Of a stretch of 64,000 nucleotides of DNA, positions 35,627 through 46,800 are shown in pieces. The notes beneath the pieces are model-generated. The model was not told the origin of the DNA and ran no database searches. It saw only the letters and a program-made list of their open reading frames with translations. Position 1 is the stretch's first letter; every line of letters begins with the position of its first letter. Origin of the DNA: Irpex lacteus (taxonomy: Eukaryota; Basidiomycota; Agaricomycetes; Polyporales; Irpicaceae); the NCBI GenBank assembly GCA_001986395.2, contig MQVO02000034.1, positions 124,001-188,000 of the forward strand. The letters run 5' to 3'. The translations under genes were made by a program, and so were the position numbers.

Positions 35627-38600
35627 TTAAGCTGTACGCTGACGCTTTCGCTGTGTCTTGGCACGAGACTCAGGCTGGGTAAGTCTCTTGCGTGAGATGG
35701 GCGTGACATTGGGACAATCGAGTGACTGGTTCTGCTGTTGCTCAAGTAGTGACACACGCTCGGCGTTATCTGAGCTCCATGATACAGGGGATTTTACTAA
35801 CGGGCAGCGCAAGGCATTTAATTGAAGCAGAACCTGTCGGTACGCATCAGATGATGGCTCTAGCATCGTAAGCTCTGTTTGTAGGCCGAGAATATGCAAG
35901 CGTTTGAATTCACGCTTGCGGGTACTTTCACTCGGTGGCTGACGTATATGTTCTATCTTGAAAGGCCTCAGTATGGCAAGCGATTGCAGGCTAGTTGCTC
36001 GGGATACCATGACATAAGCTGTTTCAAGAGACCGTGCATTTGCTAAATCAACAACTACTCGATCATAGGTCTGACCTTGTGCACGATGAGCCGTAATTGC
36101 ATATGCAGGCTGGATTGGCACTTGCTCCCTTCGGATAACACAGGAGCGCCCTGAGAAAGGATGTCTAATAGAGAAACTGCGGACATCCGCCAGGATGGGT
36201 GCTTCGTCAGTATCCAGTTCAGGTAACCGAGGACTGTCATGGTCGAGCGCAACAACACATGAAGTAAGTACACGGTCACCACTATCGTTAATCTTAAAGC
36301 GAATGCGTTTGAGAGTGCCTGTGCTGCCATTAACAATGCCACTGCTGACGTCAAAATTTTGGGATACAATCACACGCATGCCCAGTACAAGAGGTAGCTT
36401 TCCGAGACGCTGTTCTGTTGCAGATGAAGGCATACCCCGTAGATAAGATAGCAGGTCTGGATTTTGGATAGGCTCTCTTCGATGACTATCACTGCTATAA
36501 TACCAGTGCAATGCACGACCGGTTGCATGAGCAAAGGCCTGAACAGCAGCAATATTCAATGCATCCTTCGTGGTGTTGTCAAAAACGATGGTGGTCGGGA
36601 AAGCCCAGGGTGTTGAGTTGATGACACAAGGAAGACGCTCAATCAAACGGGTGTTCAATAGGTCAAAGTCCTCATTTGTGCAAAGGCCGTCACGTAGCCG
36701 ATTCAGCAGTTCCACAAACCGGGCATTCTCCGGACCTGTCTGCCGCATCGGTTGTTTCAGAAACACAACGGTGTCAATTAATAGCCAGAGCAGTTTACCC
36801 AGCACTGCAGTATGATTTGGACGAGCTGTCGACAAATTGGCGTACAACCTAGGATCTTGTACTGAAGGTAACTGAGCGAAGTCACCACAGAATATAACGT
36901 TGAGCCCACCAAAAGGTTCTTTGCATTCCTTCGCTAATTCAAGCGCGTTATTGATACGGCCCAAAAGCTTACATCCTATCATAGAAACCTCATCTACCAA
37001 AAGGTAGTCCACCCCATGCCACATAGCGATAAGCTCTAGGTTAGTTTTCGATCCACGCTTTGCAGCCTGACCAGACTGAGCTAAGCCCAACAAAGCATGT
37101 AGTGTGCTACCTGATATGTTTTTAGCAGCAATTCCTGTAAACGAAGCGAGGCGGAACCTACGCGCTTCACCAACTGTTTCGAAGAGATCCTTGACTGCAT
37201 TTATAACACGAGACTTTCCAGTTCCCCCAGGACCACCGAGGTACATGCGCAACTTTTCCGCAGAGGAATCTCGAGGCCCAGAAGCATGAAGAGCAATCAT
37301 TTTGAATGCTCTAGCTTGCTCAGCATTCAAAGACCACTTGCTCACTAACTGAGAAACCGTTGTAGAACGGTCATCAACAGATGCCTCGGTAGACAAACCT
37401 GACACGGAGGTAACCAGAGGTAAAGCGGATGAGGCAGGTAAGCCATGACTTGAAGCGGACACTGTCGTGATACCAGGGATTATAGACGGCCGGGAGTCAG
37501 CGTCAGTTGTGGATGGATCACTGGATGGGACCAAGTCAACCACGCTAATGCCAGATTTCCACGCTGCCTTCCTCTGTGCATACACACCTTCCCATTGGTG
37601 TTCAAGGGATACATCTGATACTTGTTCCTCTGATAAATCAGGTGCTTCAACGTAGTCAGGACTGTCACTAACCACGGGCGTGTAATGATCGCATCCAAAG
37701 AGAGTATGCCTGTCAGCATAGTCTAGACATTGTACGACGTTAGCTAGTCCTTGTGCTTTACGGGAAGCACTGGCCCGGTCTATGTCTAGGCAGTGCTCCA
37801 AGATCTCAGCATCATCCGCATCGGCTGATAGATCCTCGTCAATGGCAGCAGACCGGCCCTGACTATGCTGCATGCGTTGCTGTAAGCGACGGAGCTGGCT
37901 GGACCTCTGGCGGAAGTGATCGTGTTGTGCAGACTTGCATTCTTGCAAAGCTTGGATATTTAACAAGACACGGTTGACATACGGCGACGCGGAACATTGA
38001 AAGAGCTGGAATGCATCTGACCACGAACCTTGGAAGGAATTTCGAAGGTCAGATATATGTCGCCATGGTTTGAAGAAAATCAACATCAGCCTACAGTACC
38101 TCTCGTACTGAGCCTTGTCATCCTTCACAGGCAGAGGGCTCCCGATGGGAACGACAACTTGTCTTTGTGAGGGATGTAATATGCGCAAGGCCTTTCGGGT
38201 ATGCTCCACGTGAGACGGTGAAAACAGTCCTTGAGGCCGCTCGCGGAGATAGGAGTCTAACAGCTGAGATGCAGATCTCACACCAACGGCTTCCGTAGAC
38301 GAGTCCTCATGAACAGACTCACAATCGTTGTCAGTATCGGGGAACTGTTCGACATCATCATCTTGGAATTCATCGGCACATCTGTCCACGTCAGTTCGGT
38401 GTTTTGAAAGCCTGTATTTGCGTGTTTGTGCAACAAAATCCCATAAGCATAGTTCACCGAAGTCCGATGGACGATAGAGATAATCACAGAGCTGATTAGA
38501 CGTTGGTACAAGGTCTCCGGCTTCATCTGCAACAACTACAATGTCTTCGTCATTTGTGTCGGGTAGTTCGGTGGACTGACCACCGTCTACAATAAAACTG

Positions 38601-41600
38601 TCCTCTGCGCTATCATCACCAGCCTGTGAATCTGTCTCAATATCATGATCGTCAAATGACATTTCCTCACCGTCAGCAACCAGTCCAGTGGATTCACGCA
38701 GTGAACAATCTTCTGAGCCAGCAACATCCCGAGCGGGGTCCACCGGAGAAGAGTAGGATCCCTCTTTTTGGTCACGAGCACGATAACATTCGGGACTGGG
38801 AAGAAGACCCTCGATATATCTCTCAACAGAAGGCCAGTATAGGTTAGCAAAGGTATCACTCGTAAAACAATCCTGATGTCCCAACAAGAACGAGGCAACC
38901 TGTTGCCCGGACATTTCTTGGTGGGTCAAAATTGCATGAGCACAGCGGCGCAGCAACCTTTTAGCATATAGCATGTACTTATCTTCATCTGGTTTCCGTT
39001 CATCCACCTGTATAGTATCAGGGCTAAATTCTCCGAGTCGCTTGATAGCCAACTCCAGCGCAGCATAGGCAACGTGGGTCTTCAGCTCCGTCTTTGTGAT
39101 GTAGTTGGTGATGTAGTAAGTAACGGCCTTTGCACCTTCACCGGAACCTATGAACTGGATGTCCATATTACAACGCATAGCCTCAAGAATGGTAGCATTG
39201 AAATTATTAACCATACCATCTAGGCAGTGCAGACATAGCTCACCGGTTTTATCATCAAACGAAGAGCACAAGCGTACATTTTCGGGATCGAGATCGAATC
39301 GACAAGTACGAGGTTCCCCCTGTTTGCAATACTTGAAACACGTCTCGCTATGAGAATGCAATTGACACTGTGTAGCGAGGTGGTGTAAGTCCCATGCGCG
39401 AGCTGTCTCTACAACATCATCAGGCAATGGAAAAACCCCTCGATGACGACAAGGATTGCCTGGCGGCGAAGTGTCAGGAACAGACGAAGGTGCCGGAGGG
39501 ATAGATGTTTGGATAGTATCATCTAAGAAAGCAAGGAGCCTGCTGCCGAACTCTCGATCCCCATTAATGATACGGTCCTGGATTTCATTAGGGTTTAGCC
39601 CGCCTTCAACCCATACAACAAGGTGACAGTGCAGGCTTCCTCTACCTTGGGCTTCAACACAGCCGAAATAACCCTTAACCTGACCTAAAATGCCACCCTT
39701 TTGAACGGTTTGGGCCTGAGGATCCTTGTCATAACCGAGCAAGGTACGAATGAAGGCATTCATGTAAACATCAAAAAACTTAGCACCTACGAATGGATTA
39801 TTTGCGACAAGAACGGCCTGATCCCAAGCATTGCATTGTAAAGCGGGACAAACGTCGTCTACATTGATGGCGTCCCCAGCAAGAAAGTTCACTACAGGGT
39901 TATGCGTATCAGCAGGATTAATGGTGACATAGAAATTTGGAACACCATGCTCAACCATCATAGCGCGGATCTGGTTGCGCATGTTGGTTTTCGAGGCAGC
40001 TGAGCCGGGTACAGCAGTGTTAACGAGATTCACCTCCTTCATGAGGCGAAATGCTCTTCTCTCGTCCTCTGACAATGGGGAACTGTCGGAAATGGAGCCG
40101 TCCTCCGCCAGGCGGCGACAAACACTGGAAAGCACGTCGGGAGTCAACAATGCAAATTGCTCTGCAACTGCATGAAAAGACTGCTTACTAACTTTTATAC
40201 TTGATCTGAGAAGGACCTCTCTCCGCTGCAAGATGTTGAAGATTATGAACAGAAAAGAACGATGAACTTGAAATCGACGATCGGCTAACTGGAAAAGATG
40301 TCGTGCATGAAGCTTTAAGGAGACAGTAACCTCGCGAGTGATATCTTCCATGCCACCGCATCCGTAAGGAAACAAGGTCGGGAACGTTTTGGGGAAAAGC
40401 GTAGGTTCGAAAAACTCATTAGCAGGAAGAGCATCATGCGGCATTTGCACATACCCACCACCCTTTTGTTTCACATGGCGCAGAGCAGCAGCACGTAGCT
40501 CGTTTGAAGGAGCAGATCCGTCAACATCGGTTATAACGACACTAGGCAGTACAGAAAGATCAGCAGGCGACGCAGTAGCACTAATATGAGCATCAGAGGA
40601 CTCACCACGAAGAGAGTCTATGTGAGACAGAGACGGAATAGCATCATAACGATCTGTTAAGGTGTCTTGTGCAGAAGACTGAGGCACAGTGGAGATATTA
40701 AAAGGGAGCAGACCGTCCAAGGGAATAGATTGAAGTGCCTCGTGATTAATGGCAATGTTCGAATACAGTGGATTATTTGCTTTCAACCACACAAGTGCGG
40801 CGAGAACACGTTCGGGATTCACAACAAGGGGCTTGGCCTTTTTTAATAACCACTCACGAGTGGGAGGCCGTGACCCAATGAAAATGACACAGATAGGTTT
40901 GACAATGTCATCGATGGATGGCGGGAGAACTTCAGGGATATGTTCAGGATGCTGAGGATGGATGATGATGTGCCCATGAATTGCACGCTGATGATTTGGC
41001 AAAGAGAGCTCTGCTTGGGAATCCACAAGACTAGCAGACTTGTTTTTGGACTCACGCTCAGGACGTAATTGAACAATGCTGGTGCTGGCGCGACACAAAG
41101 CAATCATGGATTCTTCAATCGGTGTCAAACAAGACAGCTCAGGAGGAACTACGCCCAAGTAATGACCGTCTGCCAAAGCAAAAGCAGGCAAACGACCGCG
41201 CCGCAAAGCACTGGAGCATGGCTTGCACAGCCGCACCTCACGAGAATCAGGCAAATACCCTTCTTGCAGAAGCATAACATCGTCAAGGAGATCAGATGTG
41301 TCCATGTGAGGCGGCAGACTGGTAGGACGTGCCAGTAAATCTAAAGGCAAGCTATCCAGATCAACCAACACCTGAGAGGACAGCATGACAGCCTCCGCAC
41401 AGCAGGCGCACGTAAAAGTTGACAGGGAGTCAGACGAAGTTTCGCGACGAAAGTTATTAATCAATGCATCTTTGAAGGGCTGACCAAGAGGTTGAGGCCA
41501 CGAGTCTCGCACAGAAGCGAGATGATCTTTAACAGTCTGGCGGCCTGCCTCGAGACGAGCATCGCGCGCATGTTTTGCACGAAGGCTTTTCTCCTGAACT

Positions 41601-42256
41601 CTTTTGCTCCCCTGAACTCTTTTGCCAACCTGCAAACGACGAATGAACTGACGGAGGAGTCGCCGCAACCGCGACAGCGAGTCCGTAGTTTCGTACGTAA
41701 CATTGAGGAGAGCAAGGACTCTCCGCATAGGCTTTCGTGCCAGCCGGGGAACCATATTTGTCAGGACAGCAGCCTGTACGGCTACCCGTCGGTCATCCAA
41801 CGAAACATCTTGAAGATCGCCCACAGCCGAGCAAGCAGGGGAGCGCATATGATCTGGATGATAACAGGTCCCCTCGACAAGGTGCCGCAATAACATCTCA
41901 CGGGCGTACTCCAAGGTAGCCTGGCGAGGAAGGAAAACACCATGAGACAGGAGACGGGACGCTAGTCGCGCAAGGGACCACTTCTCAAAACCCGAAAAAT
42001 CATATAGGTCAGCGGCCGCGCGCAAATTATCAGCGGGTGCAGGAAGCCCTTGAGGCATGGCACCCGGCCACGGCAACAGACATTCAACATGGGCACAAGA
42101 GGCGCAACGCATGGTTAGACCGAGCAAGGAATACTGAGAGCACATGACACAGGGAGCTGAAGATGTCGAACCAGATGGAGAAGGCTGGGCAGATACAGGC
42201 CCGCGAGATGCGAGCAACGGGGGAACATTCTGAGTGCCAACGGAAGAACCGGTCAA
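35627..42256 (-). CDS. Helitron Rep/PIF1-like helicase, intact 2209 residues
   Basis: This single uninterrupted frame encodes the rolling-circle transposase. Near residues 35-62 are paired cysteines (CVMCSQYSLLGLTMRCASC) like a zinc finger. Around 345-390 comes the DUF6570-like segment with CKPCSSALRRGRLPAFAL. The Rep nuclease domain carries the HUH-type motif GRGSLHCHLVVWVEGG near residue 875 and the two-tyrosine motif YYITNYITK near 1050. The C-terminal PIF1 helicase starts near 1620, with Walker A LGGPGGTGKSRVI near 1677, Walker B LLVDEVSMI and the late AYAITAHRAQGQTYDRVVVD motif. It ends in a basic KR-rich tail. All catalytic motifs are present with no stop or frameshift, so the element may still be autonomous. 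The start could be slightly upstream. Confidence 0.95.
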   Translation of the reverse strand: MTGSSVGTQNVPPLLASRGPVSAQPSPSGSTSSAPCVMCSQYSLLGLTMRCASCAHVECLLPWPGAMPQGLPAPADNLRAAADLYDFSGFEKWSLARLASRLLSHGVFLPRQATLEYAREMLLRHLVEGTCYHPDHMRSPACSAVGDLQDVSLDDRRVAVQAAVLTNMVPRLARKPMRRVLALLNVTYETTDSLSRLRRLLRQFIRRLQVGKRVQGSKRVQEKSLRAKHARDARLEAGRQTVKDHLASVRDSWPQPLGQPFKDALINNFRRETSSDSLSTFTCACCAEAVMLSSQVLVDLDSLPLDLLARPTSLPPHMDTSDLLDDVMLLQEGYLPDSREVRLCKPCSSALRRGRLPAFALADGHYLGVVPPELSCLTPIEESMIALCRASTSIVQLRPERESKNKSASLVDSQAELSLPNHQRAIHGHIIIHPQHPEHIPEVLPPSIDDIVKPICVIFIGSRPPTREWLLKKAKPLVVNPERVLAALVWLKANNPLYSNIAINHEALQSIPLDGLLPFNISTVPQSSAQDTLTDRYDAIPSLSHIDSLRGESSDAHISATASPADLSVLPSVVITDVDGSAPSNELRAAALRHVKQKGGGYVQMPHDALPANEFFEPTLFPKTFPTLFPYGCGGMEDITREVTVSLKLHARHLFQLADRRFQVHRSFLFIIFNILQRREVLLRSSIKVSKQSFHAVAEQFALLTPDVLSSVCRRLAEDGSISDSSPLSEDERRAFRLMKEVNLVNTAVPGSAASKTNMRNQIRAMMVEHGVPNFYVTINPADTHNPVVNFLAGDAINVDDVCPALQCNAWDQAVLVANNPFVGAKFFDVYMNAFIRTLLGYDKDPQAQTVQKGGILGQVKGYFGCVEAQGRGSLHCHLVVWVEGGLNPNEIQDRIINGDREFGSRLLAFLDDTIQTSIPPAPSSVPDTSPPGNPCRHRGVFPLPDDVVETARAWDLHHLATQCQLHSHSETCFKYCKQGEPRTCRFDLDPENVRLCSSFDDKTGELCLHCLDGMVNNFNATILEAMRCNMDIQFIGSGEGAKAVTYYITNYITKTELKTHVAYAALELAIKRLGEFSPDTIQVDERKPDEDKYMLYAKRLLRRCAHAILTHQEMSGQQVASFLLGHQDCFTSDTFANLYWPSVERYIEGLLPSPECYRARDQKEGSYSSPVDPARDVAGSEDCSLRESTGLVADGEEMSFDDHDIETDSQAGDDSAEDSFIVDGGQSTELPDTNDEDIVVVADEAGDLVPTSNQLCDYLYRPSDFGELCLWDFVAQTRKYRLSKHRTDVDRCADEFQDDDVEQFPDTDNDCESVHEDSSTEAVGVRSASQLLDSYLRERPQGLFSPSHVEHTRKALRILHPSQRQVVVPIGSPLPVKDDKAQYERYCRLMLIFFKPWRHISDLRNSFQGSWSDAFQLFQCSASPYVNRVLLNIQALQECKSAQHDHFRQRSSQLRRLQQRMQHSQGRSAAIDEDLSADADDAEILEHCLDIDRASASRKAQGLANVVQCLDYADRHTLFGCDHYTPVVSDSPDYVEAPDLSEEQVSDVSLEHQWEGVYAQRKAAWKSGISVVDLVPSSDPSTTDADSRPSIIPGITTVSASSHGLPASSALPLVTSVSGLSTEASVDDRSTTVSQLVSKWSLNAEQARAFKMIALHASGPRDSSAEKLRMYLGGPGGTGKSRVINAVKDLFETVGEARRFRLASFTGIAAKNISGSTLHALLGLAQSGQAAKRGSKTNLELIAMWHGVDYLLVDEVSMIGCKLLGRINNALELAKECKEPFGGLNVIFCGDFAQLPSVQDPRLYANLSTARPNHTAVLGKLLWLLIDTVVFLKQPMRQTGPENARFVELLNRLRDGLCTNEDFDLLNTRLIERLPCVINSTPWAFPTTIVFDNTTKDALNIAAVQAFAHATGRALHWYYSSDSHRREPIQNPDLLSYLRGMPSSATEQRLGKLPLVLGMRVIVSQNFDVSSGIVNGSTGTLKRIRFKINDSGDRVLTSCVVALDHDSPRLPELDTDEAPILADVRSFSIRHPFSGRSCVIRREQVPIQPAYAITAHRAQGQTYDRVVVDLANARSLETAYVMVSRATSLQSLAILRPFKIEHIRQPPSESTRKREFKRLHILGLQTELTMLEPSSDAYRQVLLQLNALRCPLVKSPVSWSSDNAERVSLLEQQQNQSLDCPNVTPISRKRLTQPESRAKTQRKRQRTA

Positions 42257-42479
42257 AAACAGTTCGGATGAACCGAACGCGCATGAATCAGTAGCGAGAC
42301 TGAACGAATCAAATACAGTAGGTGCGTCGGAGTGAGGCGCAGAAGCTGCTTGGGGGGAAGGGGGTCAGCAATCAGCAAAAGCAAGTAACCATCAGAATTA
42401 CCACTGACCAGAGGAACCACCGCCCTCCGCGTTGCCCGTCAAAATATGAGGGGCGGCCGGAAGAGTTGGTGCCGGCGAA

Positions 42480-43052
42480 TCACCAGAAGTAGGAAAGAAA
42501 GCGGGGCGCACTGCTCAAAACATGAGACGCGCAAGAGACCAAAGCAAGAATGGAAGCGTACGAGAAAAAGAACGCGGGCCAGTAGTGCCCTGCGTACAAT
42601 TTGCGGCAAGGGGCAAATGTGCTACAAAGAACGATTAGCGCAAGCATGAGAGACATAAGATGTGACGCACCGTGGCTCACTAAGCGGCTCGACCAGGAAA
42701 GACAGGGCGAGTCAAGGGCGAGGGGCAGCGTGGGGTCCTGCACCTGACCATCCACAATGGATGAACCGGTGGCCGCAAACCAATCTCCACCCAGAACGAC
42801 GTCGTACATAGACAGGTAGGAGACAGTCACGGGCAAGGTGGAAGTGAAGAAACCAGAGACGGAAGGCACAACGATTGGCCCACTGCCCATAATAGTGGCA
42901 GCGGAAGTGGATGGGTGACGAGTAACAGTAGCGGGAATAGAGTGCAGCAGAGCGAAGCTGCTGGATACACAGGACGCCGTCTGAGTAGGATCTAGGAGGA
43001 CCTGAACTGGAAACTCGCGATAGGAGCCTGCAACACAGAGAGGAGAAGACAT
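42480..43052 (-). CDS. Aspartic-protease-like frame upstream of the Helitron gene
   Basis: An open frame of about 190 residues, starting MSSPLCVAGSYREFPVQVLL. The segment VLLDPTQTASCVSSSFALL resembles the active-site strand of retropepsin-like proteases, although the canonical D-T/S-G is D-P-T here. Further on, YDVVLGGDWF matches the second conserved strand (the LGxDW/F pattern) of the same fold. After about residue 120 the sequence becomes hydrophobic and cysteine rich and may be out of frame or an intron. It lies head-to-tail with the helicase, 224 bp upstream, and could be its first exon or a separate gene captured from a retroelement. Function is inferred only from these motifs. Confidence 0.5.
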   Translation of the reverse strand: MSSPLCVAGSYREFPVQVLLDPTQTASCVSSSFALLHSIPATVTRHPSTSAATIMGSGPIVVPSVSGFFTSTLPVTVSYLSMYDVVLGGDWFAATGSSIVDGQVQDPTLPLALDSPCLSWSSRLVSHGASHLMSLMLALIVLCSTFAPCRKLYAGHYWPAFFFSYASILALVSCASHVLSSAPRFLSYFW

Positions 43053-43076
43053 GGTGGTCGTTGGAATAAGAGAACG

Positions 43077-43084
43077 GTACAAAC
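43077..43084. repeat. Left target duplication of the hAT element
   Basis: GTACAAAC immediately before the left terminal repeat. It differs from the right copy (47866-47873, GTACATAC) by one base, consistent with mutation since insertion. Confidence 0.7.
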
Positions 43085-43109
43085 TAATGCTCCGCAAAGA
43101 TACGAGTGT

Positions 43110-43200
43110 AATGCATTATAATCATTGATTAACATTACTTACTTATTAAATACCGTCCCGTGCACGATTTTATTGATTACGGTTTTCTTTGATTATAATA
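43110..43200. repeat. hAT left subterminal GATTA-rich region
   Basis: Repeated GATTA/TAATC motifs and the block ATTAAATAC ... TTGATTAC at about 43150-43185 align in inverted orientation and at the same spacing (27 bases from ATTAAATAC through GATTAC) with 47797-47832 at the other end. Confidence 0.7.
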
Positions 43201-43255
43201 CCATAGAGTACACTACATTACATTACGAGGTTTGTATTTAATGGTAATCTTGTCT

Positions 43256-43615
43256 TTACTTTGCGGATGTGGTGGCATCTGGTAGTTCGCCGAGTTGCAC
43301 GAAACACTGCCCGAAACCGATATGGTGCGTAGATGCTTCTCGCTTCTCTGCATCGGATTCAATAGAAGACGGGCGCTGGCTGTTATGAAACGAACCGTCG
43401 TCGTCGTCACACCCACTGGCACTGGTAATGGCTATTAAGGACTCTGAGAGGATGAATTGGTAAGCTACTGGTTGTAGCTGCCAGCGAGATGCAGTATTAG
43501 CTACTGACTTGCAATTGTACTCCTCGAAGCCTAGGCTGTACCATGACTCTGCAGCAGCTTGCATTCTCGGCGGAGTCAACTCTTGTAGCAGTCGGGTAGC
43601 GTGCAATGGTTCCAT
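43256..43615 (-). CDS. Small frame inside the hAT element, opposite strand
   Basis: A 119-residue frame beginning MEPLHATRLLQELTPPRMQA, followed by SWYSLGFEEYNCKSVANTAS and an acidic DDDDGS patch. It is divergently arranged with the transposase gene and ends close to the left subterminal repeats. It could be a second gene of the transposon or chance; I know of no family that fits. Composition (mixed polar and hydrophobic, no long basic runs) is protein-like. Confidence 0.35.
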   Translation of the reverse strand: MEPLHATRLLQELTPPRMQAAAESWYSLGFEEYNCKSVANTASRWQLQPVAYQFILSESLIAITSASGCDDDDGSFHNSQRPSSIESDAEKREASTHHIGFGQCFVQLGELPDATTSAK

Positions 43616-43814
43616 GGCTATGGAAGGCCATGAAACTGTGGTATGTAATTATATCTTGGACGTGGTATGCCTGACTGACATAGAGCTGTGCTCAGCCGCT
43701 TTGCTCGCTACCTCTGTGACTGTGACAGGTCACTAGCTAGCGCTTGCCGTTACGCAGCGAGGACGTCAACCCTGCAAACTTTAAGCATCTCCGTTACATT
43801 TGCACGTTTGCGGC

Positions 43815-46800
43815 ATGAGCTCACGATTTCCCGATGCAGGTGAGGTGCTGGGAGAAGATGCCAGGAGGCAGCTCCTCTCCCAACAACTGGAACACCTCCG
43901 TGTTCTCGTCAACAACCTTCCGCTCGAGCTACCAGAAGGCCCCCATGATGGACCGCTACAGCAACACTTCGGAAGCATCGATATCGACCGTACGGAAGGC
44001 CCTTATTTCACTGTCGACCAAGCATGGACAAGAACCTTCCAGGCTCTGAATCCCGAGCAACGCGAGGCTCTTGTGACACGAGGACCCTACGGAGCCCAAG
44101 TCATCTACCAGTTCTTCAAGATCATTGCGGCTGATAAGGATGTCGACATGTACGACGGGCTTTATCTCATAGCCAGGCGCTGTTTTGAGGCGAATGAATT
44201 GATCGGTCGCGTGTGAGTATCTCGTCTTGGCACCAATTGTTGACATGTCTGTTCGTGGCTGACATGTTCGGAGTAGCATTCGCACAGTACGACAAGCAAA
44301 TTGCCAGCTGCCGACGTAGTCCCGGCCTCACCAGATGTAGCGGTACGACCGGTGAATGACCAGAGCACCCATTCGACCTTACAGCTGCCCGCTAGGCAGG
44401 ATCCAGTGCTCGGAAAACGCAAATCCGGGACTCTAGGTAGGTGTATATGTGCTCTCTCTCTTGCGTGTCTATGTGACTCAACTCCCGGCTACGGTGCTAG
44501 ATCAATATCGAAATGGCCTCGACACACCTCGGTTCAATGCGGCAATTGACCGAGTACTAGGAGCAAAGCCATCTGATGACGAAGCTGAAACGACGCCAGC
44601 AGTACGTCAGACGCACGCTTTCTCCACCCGGGTCTGAATCTAACAACCTTTATCTAGCAACAGAAAAAGACGAAACGTGCGAAGAAGCAGACACAGAGCA
44701 CAAGTGCTGGCGATACTGCAAATGTATCCACGGTACGTTCTATCTTTGCTAAACTGTGTCGGGTTTCTCATCTGATAACCTACCTTTTTGCAGACGAGTG
44801 ACAGTCCACTCGAGTTGCTTAACCTCAGTGACGATGAAGCCGACTCTGAGCAAGTCACCGAAACCAGGCGTGGTCGCCAGCCGCAGAAGTCGCGGTGGGC
44901 ACGAGCTCATTTTGGCGATGAACCGAACGCGTGCAAAATGAAGGGTGGGAAACTTGTTTGGGAGTGGCGCTGTAATTGGTGCAAGTGAGTTTTCTTACCA
45001 CGGTTTTCGGAGATGACAATTTATTCAGTTTACGTGCGCAGCGTTGTCCGTACGCTACCCCGATCGTCCGGCAAAGTGAAGTTCGATGATGAACCGAAGC
45101 CGCCGTCCCTCAGCAACTTAATCTCTCACCTCGACAACTGCAAACGTCTACCTAAGTCAGCCTCGTTTGAGGCGCAACAGGCCTCCAATGAGCAAGCTTC
45201 GGGTAACGTTGTTCCTCCTGCCGCGGGTCAGCGCCAGATCATGGATAAATTCATTCAACGAGGGATTGATAATCCCAAAGTTGAGATGTCTTATGCTGGC
45301 TTCCGCGAGCGGTTTGTCAAGGGTGTCATCCACGACGATCTTCCCTTCATCTTCGGAGAGAAGGAAGGGATGAAGGAGGTCTTCAAGTATCTACTGCCGA
45401 AGGAGTACAACATCCCAAACGGGACAATGGTCGGCCGCGATGCTACTCGCTTATATGAAGCAATTGACTCCGCGCTTAGTGCGCAAATGAAGGTGAAAGG
45501 TTCATTACCCCTCTGTCGCTGGTGAAGCTGAATTGTATGTGCAGGCTAATCGGTCGAAGATCGCTTTTGCGACTGACATGTGGACCAGCAAGAACTCTGT
45601 GTATGCCTTTATTGGCCTTGTCGCCTTTTGGATTAATGACGACTGGGAGCTCGTCGAGTGTCCGATCGCTCTTATTCCCGTGGCAGGCGATCACTCTGGT
45701 GCTGCCTCTGCCAAGGCAATATTCAAAGAGTTTGTTCGCAGGGGCATTGTCTCAAAATATAGTGAGTTTGTTTGTTTCGTGATTCGTTCGTTCACTCACA
45801 GCGATTGCTTTCTACCAGTGGCCCATGCAGCTGACAACACGAGCAGTAACGGTACAATGACAGAGTCACTTTGTCACCGCATCGTGAAGTATCTTCAGTC
45901 TGTTCAGTTAGAGCCGAATGACTGTCAGGTTGGCTGTGGCTGTCACGTCTCCAATCTGACTGTGCAGTGAGTCACAATTACAGATGTTTGATACACAATG
46001 CGCTGACTTGCTGTAAGGGATTTACTCCACGGTCTTGGGTTAGCTGTGAGCCCAGAGGATGAAGACCTTTACCTCGCTGCTCGTCAGTCATTAATTGCAG
46101 ACGTTGATCCGAGTGAAGTAGCCGATGAAGAAGCGGTGGCAAAGAGAGAGCTGGCTCTGGCGAAGAAGGGGAAGTTGCCGAACATCTCAACTAATGTCGT
46201 TGACTCAGACTCTGAGCTGTCAGAGGCATCGCTTGCAGGCGAGGAGAGCGATACCGACAACGATCACGGCAGGCAAGCTGTAGCACAGACAGCTGGTCGG
46301 TCATCAAAACAGAAGCGTACTCAGTCTGTCGTTGATCAGGTAAGCTGGATCTTCGGACGATATTGTTCACCGCTTAATCATTTTCAGCTCCATGCAATTG
46401 TTGTTGATGTGCTCCGCAGTGAGCCTCGCCGACAGAAAATGCGCAGCATTATCCGGAGTGTGTGCAGTGAGCCGTATCAAGGCCTTACTCTTGTGCGTGG
46501 TATGCCAATCCGGTGGAACTCTACTCTTGCGGAGATACAGCGAGCTCTTCTCCTTCAATCTGTAAGTCATTCATTTGTCTTTCAAAGGTGCTGTGATGAA
46601 AGAGGTGTTGTTTAGGCAATCAATCATTGGGTAGAGACTTTGCCCGATGGATTGCGTGGCAAGAAGAAAGCTGCAGCAGTACGCAAACAAGAGCAATGGC
46701 ATATTGGACCCAAAGGTTGGAAGTTCTTGAAAGATCTCGTGGACATTCTTAAGGCAAGCTTCACTTTCAAGTCATCGTAGAATACTCTCTCACTTTTCCC

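Larger units (their letters stand above)
35490..43076 (-). mobile_element. Helitron rolling-circle transposon (ends unresolved)
   Basis: The region is defined by an intact Rep/helicase gene and an upstream aspartic-protease-like frame, both on the minus strand. Helitrons end in 5'-TC and CTRR-3' with a 3' hairpin. On the minus strand I see CTGA followed by T at 35484-35487 and CTAG sites near 35505 and 35546 as 3' end candidates, but none has a convincing hairpin, so the low end is approximate. The 5' end is probably displaced: a hAT element is inserted at 43085, so the true 5' terminus may lie beyond 47873, perhaps near the palindrome at 47998-48018 where the minus strand begins TCCCGCTACC. 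Confidence 0.75.
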
